From assembly GCF_943734655.1 (NCBI RefSeq), contig NC_071353.1:153402179-153466178 (forward strand): a stretch of 64,000 bases of DNA. Direction: 5' to 3'. A model generated the notes under the pieces. That model worked only from the letters and a program-made list of their open reading frames with translations. It was not told the DNA's origin and searched no databases. The number at the start of each line of letters is the position of its first letter. Within the stretch, counting starts at the first letter, position 1. The position numbers and the translations under genes were made by a program. The stretch comes from Sabethes cyaneus (lineage: Eukaryota > Arthropoda > Insecta > Diptera > Culicidae). This document shows positions 54,003 to 64,000 of the stretch, piece by piece.

Positions 54003-54128
54003 CGCCCTTCCTAAAATTTCTGGTCATTTTATCTATCCAACGACATATAAATTGTTCAGTTTCGTTCAGTAGTTAAGTAGTTATTACCATTTGAAATCTT
54101 TCATTTAAACGTTACACTTCTATTTTCG
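54003..54128. repeat. dispersed repeat, block C copy
   Basis: Matches 2,597-2,735 (TTTATCTATCCAACGACATA ... CGTTACACTTCTATTTTCG). It stops exactly where the minus-strand transposase remnant starts at 54,129. Confidence 0.6.
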
Positions 54129-54890
54129 ACAAGATCACGTCCTCCTTCGCGTGATAGTTCTTGATGAAGGTGGCAACTTCCGACAGACACTTCTTACATT
54201 ATATCTCCCCATTCACCGTTAACACTTGAGGAAACAACAGCTAAGCTGTGTAGCTTGCCAGGTAGCGCAGGAAGCAAATCAATCACACACCTTACCTCGT
54301 TGACGGTCTAGTAGGAAAAGATGTCGATTCTATGAAGGAATTTCAGAGTATACTTTGATCCGTAGAATTAGCAACGCATGCTGTGATCCACGGATTGACG
54401 TGTCGGAGTTGCTGTCAACTGATAACCATGCGTAAACAGTATGCACCCCTTTGTTGGCGTATATATTGTTCGCAGGTATTTTCCACCTGCCACACAAAGC
54501 CCATTCCCTTTTCGCTGATCGTTAGCCGTAGAAGAATCTTCTTCGGAACCTTGATGTGGAACATATATTTGATGTCATCGCCTTCTTGGTGGGAGACGTG
54601 CCCAGTTCCCTGCCAGTCGTTGCCGTCCAGCGTCAAGTAGATCTCATCATCCATTATAACTATGACGTCGCACATCACCGGAAAGACGTGTTTCACGAGC
54701 AGCTTAACCGTTGGGCCGGTTCCTTTGAGCTGGAACTTGGCTTCCGTTCGACTCTCTCAGTTTTCTCCAGAAGGAAGAGGATGTTTAAATGCCGGATCGG
54801 CTATATGCGGCCTACACGAAGTGTCTCACGATGTACAACTTTTTTCACTCCGAGGTGTAACTAGCAGTACGAATAATTATCGAGCGTAGT
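54129..54890 (-). pseudogene. decayed Tc1/mariner-superfamily transposase, second copy
   Basis: Read on the minus strand: an N-terminal region with frameshifts (about 54,890-54,700); then a 93-codon open stretch with FPVMCDVIVIMDDEIYLTLD and GNDWQGTGHV, DDIKYMFHIKVPKKILLRLT, ISEKGM (first catalytic Asp block and following strand); an unrelated or decayed gap at about 54,410-54,230; and CLSEVATFIKNYHAKEDVIL near 54,200-54,130, just before the family FWPD block. The C-terminal third is missing. It belongs to the same transposase group as 430-1,262. Confidence 0.75.
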
Positions 54891-55309
54891 GCCTTGACTG
54901 TTGTCGCCATGACTGCTGCTAACAATCAAGTGACAATGCCGCCTATTTTTTCAGTTCACAACAGGGTTGCTACGATTAGCGATGCATAATGACTGCATCG
55001 CATGAAAAATCGCTAATATCAGTCAATTTTTTAATGCATAAATTGTAAAGACAAGATGGTGAGAAGCGTCTCTTACCCTGCCAAGACCCTGCGAGATTTT
55101 GTCATCTGACAATTCAAAATCCGGCCCTCCATTCGTAGCTATTTTCTGGATAGCTGGAGATTCTAAGAGGAAAAATTTTTTTTCTCCTTGACTTCTCAAA
55201 CAAAGGCTGAAGATAACTCCAAGTGGAATGAGCAGTTTTCAGCCCTTATTCGCATATGTTTCTTCATTTTCATCTAAGACTCAGCCAGATTTGAAGTTCT
55301 GAAATTTTC
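54891..55309. other. no gene recognised
   Basis: Mixed AT-rich sequence; no domain or repeat recognised. Confidence 0.35.
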
Positions 55310-55700
55310 ATGTTATGGACTGTTGTACCTTTGTACCGCGACTCCCCGGTTTCAATTTATACTCCGCCAAATATCGTCCGCAATACCTTCCTCTCGAACA
55401 CGACAAAGGCGCGTACGCCCACCGTAAGCATCGTCAAATCCATAAACACTGGCAGTCTAATAATATTTTGTATATTGTCAACTGCATGCGGCGGCTTATG
55501 CCTCTTTGAGAAAGGCAAAGTAGACTCGATTTCCTGTCCTGGTTCTCCTTACTAATGTTGTAAGCGGCCACCTGCGATCCCAAATACATGAGCTCATCCA
55601 CCACTTCTGGTTCGTCGCCGTCAACGATTACCGTCCGCGAAAGACGCATGTTCGTCTCCTTTGAGGCTCTACCATTTATGTATTTTGTCTTCGACACATT
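55310..55700 (-). pseudogene. RTE-like LINE C-terminal fragment, minus strand
   Basis: On the minus strand from 55,697: MSKTKYINGRASKETNMRLS, then VIVDGDEPEVVDELMYLGSQ. This matches the post-RT block (KTKYM...V..V.YLGS) of RTE elements, followed by a diverged segment and, at about 55,430-55,330 in another frame, YGFDDAYGGRTRLCRVREEG. Frame changes show decay. It lies head-to-head with the plus-strand fragment that follows and covers an overlapping part of the protein, so they are two copies. Confidence 0.65.
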
Positions 55701-55734
55701 TATTTTTTGCCCAAACCTCCTGACCTCTGTTTCA

Positions 55735-56415
55735 CCTCTGGAACTGCGGTGGTGATAGATGGAGATACTTTTGAAGTGGTCGACGAATTTGTTTACCTTG
55801 GTACGTTAGTAACATGTGGCAACGATGTGAACCGTGAAGTAAAAAGCTGGATAGCGGCTACCAAAAGGGCCTTCTACGGATTACGTAGCCAGCTGAGGTC
55901 CCGTAGCCTACAACTCCGTACAAAACTCGCACTTTATAAGATGCTAATTCTCCCGGTGGTACTCTATGGCGAAGCGTGGACTTTGAAAAAGAGCAACCGA
56001 CGAGCTCTTGACGTTTTCGAGCGTAAAATCCTGCGCTCAATTCTTGGCGGCATATTAGACGAAAGAGTGTGGTGCAGGCACATGAATCATGAAATATATC
56101 AATATCAAGTGTACAAAGATGCGGATATTGTGAAGCGACAAAAATACGGCAGGCTACAATGGGCTGGCCATGTAGCAAGGATGCCGGATGAGAGACCAGC
56201 GAAAACAATATTTAGCAGAGAACACGACAGAGGACGGCGACTTCGAGGCAAACCCCGTACTCGTTGGATGAGCGCTGTTGACGAGGAAGCTAGAACAGCG
56301 GGTGTTAGGAGCGACTGGAGAGTGGCAGCCCAAGACCGAGTAATGTGGAGGCAGCTCCTGAATTCGGCATGGATTCAATAAGTGGGTTGTCGCTGAAAAA
56401 GCAAGTAAGTAAGTA
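55735..56415 (+). pseudogene. RTE-like LINE C-terminal domain, largely open (224 codons), with 3' tail
   Basis: One frame is open to a stop at 56,379-56,381. It reads VVIDGDTFEVVDEFVYLGTL, RAFYGLRSQLRSRSLQLRTK, LALYKMLILPVVLYGEAWTL, FERKILRSILGG, RLQWAGHVARMPDERPAKTI, RRLRGKPRTRWMSAVDEEAR and RVMWRQLLNSAW: the full thumb and C-terminal domain of RTE-type proteins. The frame opens just upstream, but the first part (LCFTSG) does not match the family, so the 5' edge is the truncation point. AAGCAAGTAAGTAAG at about 56,399 looks like the short tandem 3' tail typical of RTE insertions. The best preserved coding stretch in the window, but without RT core or endonuclease. Confidence 0.8.
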
Positions 56416-56416
56416 T

Positions 56417-57370
56417 TGTGGAATTTTAGAGGGGGTCCTCCGTCTAAATCCCGTTACATCCTTGGCAAGTTTCTCGGGTGGATAAACCAATACAACCTGA
56501 ATTTTGTGAGTGTGTCCTCCAAAGTCTCGCCTATTACCGCCGTCCGCAAAACCGACGATTTTCACGCCTCTAGGCAGTTTCATTGTTAGGACGCCGTTTT
56601 ACATAGCATTCCAAAGCGATGGGCCTAGGAGTGAGTCTTGTGGAACTCCCGCGGTAACCCTAATCGATTTCTGGCCGATGTTTGTTTCATAAACCAGCAA
56701 GCGGTTCCGGAAATAGCTATTGAGCATCCTCCACAGAGAGGCAGGGACCCTCATTGTGTGCGGGGCTGCAGCAATGGCTCACCAACTTAAACGTTCTTAA
56801 CGTCAATCGTGATGGCGTCTGTCGTACATTTTCCTTTCCTGAACCCAAAACTGGTTGAAAATAATCCTCTGCAAGAGTTTACCGAGTGTGTCCAGTAGAC
56901 AGATGGGTCTGTAAACTGATGGATCTCCCGGGGACTTTCCTGATTTCGACAGGGGTACTAATTTCTATAACTTCTTCATTGCTCTGGAAGGTAGCCTTCC
57001 TCAAGATATTTTTGTAGGACCGTTCTAAAAATGTCTGGAAATGCCTGTAATGCCACTTTCAGCGCTACATTGGGGTTTCCATCTGAGCCAGATGCTTTCT
57101 TAGCTTTCATACTTTTCGCGGAAGGTACCAGTTCCTCGTTGGAGACTCGTCATTCATCGGCGTCAATTCCCTCAACTTTGACGTGCTCATCAACGTGCTT
57201 CGGAAAAAGCCCTTCACTGATGACCATTAGCCTGTCTGCTACTCTCTCAGTGGTATTCTTGGCCCGCTGAAAACTTCTTCTGGTACTAAGGCATTCTGCT
57301 CGAAGCTCCTCAAGTGCGTCATTCCACCAGTAAACAAGGGTCCATCTGTTTCCAGGCTCCCGTTCTAGGA
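56417..57370 (-). pseudogene. R1-like LINE reverse transcriptase fragment
   Basis: On the minus strand, in order: NRWTLVYWWNDALEELRAEC near 57,340, AKKASGSDGNPNVALKVALQ near 57,090, FPDIFRTVLQKYLEEG near 57,030, FGFRKGKCTTDAITIDVKNV near 56,840-56,790, then MKLPRGVKIVGFADGGN near 56,583-56,535. The block order matches R1-clade LINEs. The catalytic FADD box reads FADGG, and stops and frameshifts are frequent. It abuts the RTE 3' tail on its left. Confidence 0.75.
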
Positions 57371-57640
57371 TCCGTCAAGGAACCTATCACTAAAATCTCA
57401 AAATAGATGTGTTTCCAGTTTTCACTCTTCAAATTTATTTAACTCTGCGCTTTCAATAGCTATCAGACGCGATATGAATGAAAATAAGTAAAAAATTGAT
57501 TTTTATGCAACCTCAAAGCTATTTTTTACATTTAGAGCTTGGGCTAAAACTTTAAAATGACTCAACTAACTTCTAATATAAATTGCAAATTTATTATTTT
57601 GGAAATCAGTACAAAAAATGCATTCCCTCATATTTGGCCA
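57371..57640. other. no gene recognised
   Basis: AT-rich short spacer; no domain recognised. Confidence 0.3.
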
Positions 57641-60540
57641 CCATGCATTCGACATCACTGACTATATGTATAATTCGTAGTACCGACATCGAGCCGGCCA
57701 CCATCGTTTTCTTCTGCCACCAGCCAATAATGGTGGCTCGAGCTTGGTTTGCTCGAGGTTACCGTCGTTTGTCCTTGGATGGTTTCACCGAAAACCTTAC
57801 TTCACAATTCCGATCATGATCATCATGTTAATTTACCATTCTCAGCTACCCGTCGTCGAACGGCGAACACTGATCGACCTGCTTGCTTGTGTAGCACGGG
57901 TACGGTACGGTGCGGTGGTCCGTCCGTAGGTACCATTATGGCCCTGGGAATGGTGCGTGATGAGGGGAGAGTTGGAGGACTTAGAGAGGAAAGCAAACCA
58001 CCACCGGTCGGTGGTGGTGTGGTGGTAATAATGGCTAGCCCTCATCTGACTGACTGATTTGCTCGCAATCGACTGAAGTTAGTAGTAGACAGGCATATGT
58101 ACTACGCATAGTAATGCAGCGGAACAGCATGGGAACGCTTATTTAAACATAAATTTTTAATTATTCTGACAGTGATTATGAAAAATCATTGCAAAACAAT
58201 TCTAAAGCAACCGGGAATCTGATATTATTTACCTCCCAAGACAAATGCACTCTAGCCAACGTTACCGACTGACAGCGGAGCTGTTTATTACGCAACTTTT
58301 GCTTCCTTTCCTACGGGCTACTGTGATGCGACCAAAGCAGTGAAACTGACAGGCATAATTACTTCGGAACGAAGTTTTCATTTTGATTCTGTAAATAACA
58401 TTAAAAATGTACATGAAGAAAAATCACGACACGATCGGCTCGCCGATAGCCATGTGTGTAAAACAAAATTGGCAAACATAACCGGAACACTGAACCGGCA
58501 CGAGAAGTGAAACAGAAAGGAATCGGCACCGGGCATAACAAATAAAAAAAATAACACACATCATTCTTATGCGAAGCATAAGCCTACTACTACTACTACT
58601 TCCACTAGTACTATTACTACCGACAATGAATCTCCATCGCGTATCACAGACAGTTAAACAATACGATCGAGAGTGAGTGAGAATTCAGAAATGAAAAATG
58701 AAGACAAAAAACACCCAATTATCATCACCCCATCATCATCGTCATTATTATTGTGCTGAACACCAATCTGAACCTTGGGGCTGCTCGCTGTTCGCACCGC
58801 ACCAAGATCTATCAGAGGAACCATGCGAAGCCCCCTAAGACCGGATGAAAGCTCACCTCTTTCTACTCACGCGCCTCGTTCGCTCGGTTCGTATATGTGT
58901 GTGCGTGTTGGAGGCTCTCCCTCTCACCGGTTTTCAGTCTCTTCTCACGTTTCAGTCTCCTTTTGTCTGCTTGCTAACACCTTGCTTTGCGAACTTCTTC
59001 GTTCGTTGCTTGCGTGTTCGACGCTCGCTCACTGTTGCTGCTGGGGCACAACAGCACAAGCCCCCTAAAGTTCGGTATGTCTGGCTGGCCGGCTGCTGCT
59101 GCTGTTGCTGCTACTACTACTACACTATGTATTCACCCCAACCCCTGGCCACCACTAGCACCCACCCTGTCCTGCCGCAGATGCTACTGTGTGTGCGCTC
59201 TATTATGTTCGATTCCACACCACCGTCCTCGCGGCCGGGTGGGAGACAACTTTTGCTCTCGATTTTAAACCGGCTCTTCCTTCTGCGGGCTGCGGCTGCT
59301 GCTGCTGCATCCAGCGAGCGGGCGGACGAACGAGCGAGAACCTTCTATCAGCCAGAAGCCTCAAGCCGACCGACCCCACCTTGCTACTGCTGATCAGATC
59401 AGGCGTGATCTCTCAGTGTCTTCTCCAATGCAATTCCGACGGCTCCTGTCCGTAGGGATGTGCAGCAAACCGGCCGCCGAAGACTACCACACCATCAGCC
59501 AGTGTTTTTTGTTTTCGCTTGAAACTAATTACGCTAACATATATTTATAGTGAGATTTCGCTCACTACACGGTCCGGTGCGGTGCGGTGGTCCGGTCTGG
59601 GGTGGATGGAGGTAAAATGCAAGGGCCAGTCGGTGGTATCGATTTTTCTAGGCTAGACGGTTCTACACCTCCGGTGCGGTGTTTGCCGTCAATTACACGG
59701 CACACTTCCCACACCACTATCGATTCTATTAGTAGTTAACGAAAACGTACGGATTCTTCCAACAACTTCTGAGCACTTCTGAGGGGGCCACTTCCTGTGG
59801 TTAGTGTATAGAATTACAGGCTCTTGTAGGTTTTTCCCACAGTCTGTCTGTCTGTCTGTCCTTGCCGTCCGATTTGATTTTGCACTCGGTCCTACTGGTG
59901 TGTACTTGCAACTGCACTTTCGCGAAACGGCACCACTGTTGTTGCGACGGAGATGGGGTCCGACTGATGAGGATCGCGGGTCTCCACTACAGACAGCAGC
60001 GCGCACCAACCAACCAACCGGCGGCAACAAGCAAGCAAGTGCAGTGCGAGTCACTCTCACTCTCTTTCTCCGGGAATCTCCCTTGGAGGACCCCGACGAG
60101 TCGACGGACCGGCCGGCAGGGGGGAAATCGACTTGCTGCTGTATTCTTATTTTATGCTGGCTGCACACTGTGCACGGCACAGCCGAGGCCAGGGCGGATG
60201 TTCTCATCAACTACTCTCCGTGGTTTGTTTTTAATTGATCCTGTACCTTTCCACCCCCACTACCCCCGTGTAACAAGGGGGGGCGCATGCACGAACGGAC
60301 CCCGATAGATGGATGGTTGCCATGCCATCCCTTCAATCGCAGCTCCAAGGAGACTGAGACGGTTTGTTACCAAGTTGGTGAAACAATAAACACTAATTGG
60401 AGCTTGATTTTTTTTACAACTGTCAGAAAGGAAAGGGTCGCAACATTCACGGAATGCTATTCAGTTCAGTTCAGTTCAGCTTATGTTCTAGAATACTTGA
60501 CTTAATCTCCAATTTTAGCTTAAAGAATAAAAAGATTATG
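57641..60540. other. long GC-richer island with trinucleotide repeats
   Basis: About 2.9 kb of promoter- or UTR-like composition. (CTA)n lies at about 58,588-58,604 and CTG/CTA repeats at 59,092-59,124. GGTGCGGTGCGGTGGTCCGG is seen near 59,578 and GTCTGTCTGTCTGTC near 59,843. Overlapping frames up to 182 codons occur on both strands without domains and are not called. It may include untranslated exons of a host gene; strand unknown. Confidence 0.25.
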
Positions 60541-61320
60541 TGACTCACCCCTCGGTACTGTACAGCACCAAATTACGTCATACTGGAACTCTAAGCATTC
60601 ACTGTTACGTTTTATATCGAAAAACAATTCAAAACATCTTTTTCTTTTGGGTAAAATCACATCTTTTCACTAAATAAAACTCGATAGACACACTCCAAAC
60701 AAAAACCTCATTCATCTGTTTTGGTTGGTCTGACAGACAGGAGGAGGCCGCCGCAGTAGTGAGCTGCGTGTGTGTGTGTGCGAGTCGCGAAGCGAGCGAG
60801 CCGGTCTCACTCTCACTTTCTTTCTCTTCTCTCGCGTGTGCGAAGCATAAACGGTGCGGTTCTCTGTTCTCTCGCGCACGCGAGAGGGAGAGAGAGCACG
60901 CACGTACATAAAGGACCTCCCCGTCCGACCGCATCACGACTCACGACGACGATATGCTGCGTGCCGAGCATTCTGCACAGAAGGAAAAAAAAATGCCGGT
61001 ATGCTATTAAATTTATTTATGTGCGTTGCGTACACACTCGTACAAAACGGGGGCTATTATTTGTGTGTACACAATCATACACATACAACGTACAATCGGT
61101 CGGGTCGATCGGTCAGGAAGTAAACCGCGTGCGAGAGCGCGGAAAGTGCGCGGCGGTATGAGAGCATATCGAATCGCGCGAAATGCGTCGTGCGAGAAGA
61201 TCGAGGACGGTGAGGGTGCGAGACACGGGGGAGTGTAAAGCATTACGATTTGTGTGCTTTGATGGATTGACACATTTTGGGGTGGCAGGCGCGGTGGGCT
61301 CGGCGCTGGAGACGGCGAGA
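60541..61320. promoter_or_regulatory. GAGA-rich island, possible promoter region
   Basis: Dense GAGAG/CTCTC motifs between about 60,800 and 60,900, including the 18-nt palindrome CTCTCGCGCACGCGAGAG at 60,869-60,886 and GAGGGAGAGAGAGCACGC after it. A GT run lies near 60,770-60,782. Clusters of this kind are bound by GAGA factor in Drosophila promoters; that such a factor acts here is inference. No transcription start was assigned. Confidence 0.25.
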
Positions 61321-61431
61321 GGGATTGATGATTTTAAAGAAATAAAACAAAGAACAATTTTATGCTCTACCTAATTACGCTTTATGTGCGGTAGATATGC
61401 TATTAGAGGGTAAAAAAATTAAAATAAGGAT

Positions 61432-61605
61432 TCTGAATTCGAAATTAGACTTAAATTTGTAGTAACTTGGACTGAAAGTTTTACTTGGACATGAAATCGG
61501 ACTTTTAAAATATCTGAAGTTTTTATTTGAAATTGGACTTGTAATTTTACTTTAAATGGGAATTAAATTAGACTTGAAATCAGACACGCAGTTTTTCTTG
61601 AGATT
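61432..61605. repeat. 12-bp satellite, inverted relative to 25,790-26,430
   Basis: AAATTAGACTT, AAATCGGACTT and GAAATTGGACTTG units are the complement of TTTCAAGTCCAA. On the minus strand the order polypurine then 12-bp satellite is the same as at 24,745-26,430. Confidence 0.75.
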
Positions 61606-61639
61606 AGAATTAACACTTGCGGTCTCTCTCAGACCTCTT

Positions 61640-62885
61640 ACTACTTTTTTGTTCCTTTTTTCTCTTTTTCAGTCCTACTTTTTTACTTTTCTTTTCTCGT
61701 TTTTTTCTGCTCGGTTTCACTGTTCCGTTTTTCTACGTTTACTGTCCGATTTTTACTCCCATTTTATTACTGTCAGTCTTTGTTTTCCTAGTATTTTCGT
61801 CTTTTTCTAACACTTGTTATCCCCTTTCCTTTTCGTTTTACGTCTTCATCTGTTCCGTTTTGCCGCCCCTTTTGTACTTTTCTGTCACGTTTAATCTGTT
61901 TTTGGCTCCCTTTTTTCCTTCGCTCTCCAGTTATCACTAGTTTATTCATCCTATTCTCTCCCGTTTTTCCTTTTTCTTTGGGTTGTTTTTCTCGTTTTCC
62001 TCGTTTCCTCTATCGGTTTTCCTCGTTTCCTCTGGTTTTTTGTTTTGTTTTTCCTTTTCTAGCAGAAGACTGAAGCACTGCAACCGTTTCGGAAGATCTA
62101 TTTTGGTAATCGTTTTCCCTTGATTGTTGCGTTTTCTTTCGTCCCTTTTTCTGCCCACTGTTTCTTCTATCTTTCCTTTTCATGTCCCGTTTCTCTTCAT
62201 TTAACATTCCCTTTTTTATCTTCAGGCCTGCTTTTGCTCTTGGTTTTCACTCAGTATAATTGCAATTTTGTATCTGATTTTTCGTCTTTTCTTTTCACTT
62301 TTTCCTTTGTCCGTTTCCAGTCTTCGGTTTTTTCCTCTTTTAGATTCTGCAAATTTACTTTTTCATCGTACGCATTTTCTATCCCGTTTTCCATCTTTTT
62401 TTTGTGTTTTTTCTCTTTTTCTGTCCCATTTGCCCATCCCATTCCTATTTTGCCTTTCTTATTTTATATCCCGTTTGACCTTTTCCTCGTTGCCTACATC
62501 GATTTTTATATTTTCCTCGCTCATTATTCCTCTTTTCCCATTTCGTTTCTCCTGTTCTCTGATTCGTTTTCCCTTTCTGGTCCCGTTTTCACTCTTTTTG
62601 CTTCCCACCTTTTCCCACCTTTTCTGTCTCGTTTCCTCCTTTTCTGCATCGTTTATCTTGTATTCTGCTCGCTGTTTCATCTTTCGCTTCTTTTCCTGCC
62701 ATTTTTCGCCCTTTTCAGTCCTGATTTTCCGCTTTTCTATTTCTCCCTCTGTTTTTTTTTTCTCTGTTTTATCCCGTTTGCCTTCTGTTTTAAATTGTTC
62801 CTCTTTTTCTATGCTTCTGTCTCAATTTTCCTGTTTCCGTATTTTTTTCTTTTCTATCCCTTTTTTTCCTCCCGTTTCGTTTTCT
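61640..62885 (-). repeat. polypurine array on the minus strand, about 1.25 kb
   Basis: The plus strand is nearly all C/T, with TATCCCGTTTGAC, TTTTCTGTCCCGTTT and TTTTCCTCGTTTCC motifs complementary to the other polypurine arrays. Phe/Ser/Leu-rich frames of 218-262 codons on the plus strand are artefacts of this composition. Its right edge coincides with the break in the LOA RT frame. Confidence 0.8.
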
Positions 62886-63838
62886 CTATTCTACCAACTA
62901 GTGATTGAAGCGCCGTTATCGTAGATTTACCTGGTTGGTAAGCAAATTAATGTTTACTTAAACGAAACTTCACTGAGTATGTTGACTTAATATAATCATC
63001 CACAATGTTTTCCATTGTCTTCAATAGAACAGAGCAAGAACTGATAAGTCTGTAGACTTTAGGAGTTGTTTTATCTCTTTTTCCTGCTTTTGGAATAAAG
63101 ACAACTCGAACCTTTCTCCCAGCTTTTGCTATGTAACTCAGAGTAATACTAGCTCTGAATAATTTGCTCAACACTGGAGTAAGTATTTCTTTTCCCTGTT
63201 GGAGCAAAGCTGAAAAAATTTCATCTTTCCCTGCGGATTTGAAAAGTTGAAAGGGACCCAAAGCCCATTCAACCCTGGATAGCGTAAAGATTTAAGAAGT
63301 GAGTTCTCATCATTACTTCCAATGTTTCAGAGGAATCGACAGTAAAAGTGCCATCATCTACCAAGACCATTTGAATGGTCTTTTGAAAGAACTTTGTGCA
63401 GCCTTGCCGCTGTTAGAGCATTATTTATTTCTTCACAGACTCGTCCTTTCGTTTGGCACGCCTCAATTCTCTATTATATTCAGTCAGAGCCTTTTTGTAT
63501 CGATTTCAGTTAGAAGTAACTTTTGCTCAATTCTGCCAGCTTTTCGTTCCACCAAGGAACATCCCTACTGGATGATCTTTGTTGAACTGGACAGCTGGCT
63601 TGATATGATGAGATCATTTTATTAATGACTTCATCAGAGGCACTTTCTAGTTGTGAGCAAGTTGTTATGGATGTATCATCAGTAGTATTATCGTTCTTTA
63701 AATAGAACCGATATAGATCCCAATTAGTTTTTCTTGGGTTTCTATAATTATCCTTAGTAAATGATTCGGTTTGATAATCAAACCTAATATGCTTGTGGTC
63801 CGATAGTGGTTCTTTATCGAAAACGGGGAAGCTGTTAA
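62886..63838 (-). pseudogene. LOA-clade LINE fragment, endonuclease end to RT start
   Basis: On the minus strand: EPLSDHKHIRFDYQTESF near 63,815 (end of endonuclease), RDVPWWNEKLAELSKSYF near 63,560, ARLHKVLSKDHSNGLG near 63,400, then a 104-codon open stretch with FKSAGKDEIFSALLQQGKEI, LTPVLSKLFRASITLSYIAK, RVVFIPKAGKRDKTTPKVYR and LISSCSVLLKTMENIVDDYI, and finally QFAYQPGKSTITALQSLV near 62,915. The catalytic RT core is missing because the frame passes directly into the polypurine array. It resembles 21,700-23,200. Confidence 0.8.
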
Positions 63839-64000
63839 TGATTTTCCATAGCTCTTTCCGGTCGATGATATCATATACGGCTTTGAAGTCAACGAATAAA
63901 TGATGCGTGGGAACTCTGTATTCTTGGCCCTTTTGGAGGATTTGCCGCAGTGTAAATATTTGATCCGTTGTAGACCGACCTTCGACGAAGCCGGCTTGAT
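63839..64000 (-). pseudogene. RTE-like RT fragment, continues beyond the window
   Basis: On the minus strand from the window edge: QAGFVEGRSTTDQIFTLRQI, LQKGQEYRVPTHHLFVDFKA, VYDIIDRKELWKI, the RTE RT block around the first catalytic Asp. The frame breaks near 63,838, where LOA endonuclease sequence in the same orientation takes over. The upstream part lies outside the window, so element length and intactness cannot be judged. Confidence 0.8.

Noticed and set aside
59689..60238. Overlapping frames of 144-173 codons on both strands
   Set aside because: Both strands open over the same GC-rich sequence and no motifs; compositional.
60460..60480. TTCAGTTCAGTTCAG as an initiator cluster
   Set aside because: A simple 5-bp repeat; no TATA or downstream element supports a start site.
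62120..62924. Plus-strand frames of 218 and 262 codons rich in Phe and Ser
   Set aside because: Overlapping frames in the same polypyrimidine array, with no domain, start context or neighbours supporting a gene.
1..64000. Endogenous viral elements (flavivirus-, rhabdovirus- or other virus-derived sequence)
   Set aside because: No reading frame showed a recognisable viral motif. All RT-like text fits LINE or BEL/Pao transposons. A translated database search would be needed to exclude short relics.

Overview
The window looks like nuclear DNA of a culicine mosquito, probably Aedes-like. The sequence shows a very high load of decayed transposons of mosquito type: LOA/Lian-like, RTE-like, R1-like and jockey-like LINE remnants, a BEL/Pao integrase scrap, Tc1/mariner-superfamily transposases, a tRNA-derived SINE, and many short inverted-repeat elements. 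AT-rich spacer alternates with GC-richer islands carrying CAG/CTG runs. The genus is inferred from remembered repeat families; no host marker gene is present. No intact host protein-coding gene, rRNA gene, canonical tRNA gene, CRISPR array or complete LTR element was found.

Layout. 1-8.7 kb: MITE end, 30-bp tandem repeat, two transposase remnants, a 12-bp satellite next to a jockey-like RT (minus strand), and an RTE RT scrap. 8.7-10.7 kb: GC-richer island holding a 274-bp MITE. 11.3-13.7 kb: a 2.4-kb foldback element whose arms carry hairpins and whose core is a 49-50-bp tandem repeat. 14.5-17.0 kb: decayed RTE element with a 169-bp hAT-type MITE in its endonuclease. 17.6-19.6 kb: second island. 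20.6-24.2 kb: longest retroelement, a LOA-clade LINE with ORF1, endonuclease, RT and RNase H tail, ending at a 296-bp MITE. 24.7-27.8 kb: three satellites in series (polypurine, 12-bp, 14-bp) around an RT C-terminal scrap. 30-32.6 kb: GC-rich stretch with minus-strand splice-like signals.

32.7-42 kb: BEL integrase split by a TA-flanked MITE, a 418-bp palindrome, polypurine arrays around a 2.3-kb candidate element, a 9-bp-TSD element, a 1.1-kb element with an unidentified decayed reading frame, and a LOA RNase H remnant. 43.8-48.3 kb: tRNA-like fold, unresolved GC-rich block, and an island with a candidate promoter and first exon. 49.5-54.9 kb: nested foldback, MITE and tandem-repeat insertions and a minus-strand transposase. 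55.3-57.4 kb: head-to-head RTE fragments and an R1-like RT. 57.6-61.3 kb: long GC-rich, GAGA-rich island. 61.4-64 kb: the 12-bp plus polypurine composite again, abutting a minus-strand LOA fragment joined to an RTE fragment.

Nothing here forms an operon or pathway. The organisation is layered insertion: the order of events can be read from target-site duplications (8-bp hAT-like, 9-bp Mutator-like, TA mariner-like) inside older retroelements. The GC-rich islands could be promoters or untranslated exons of a large host gene, but only weak signals support that.
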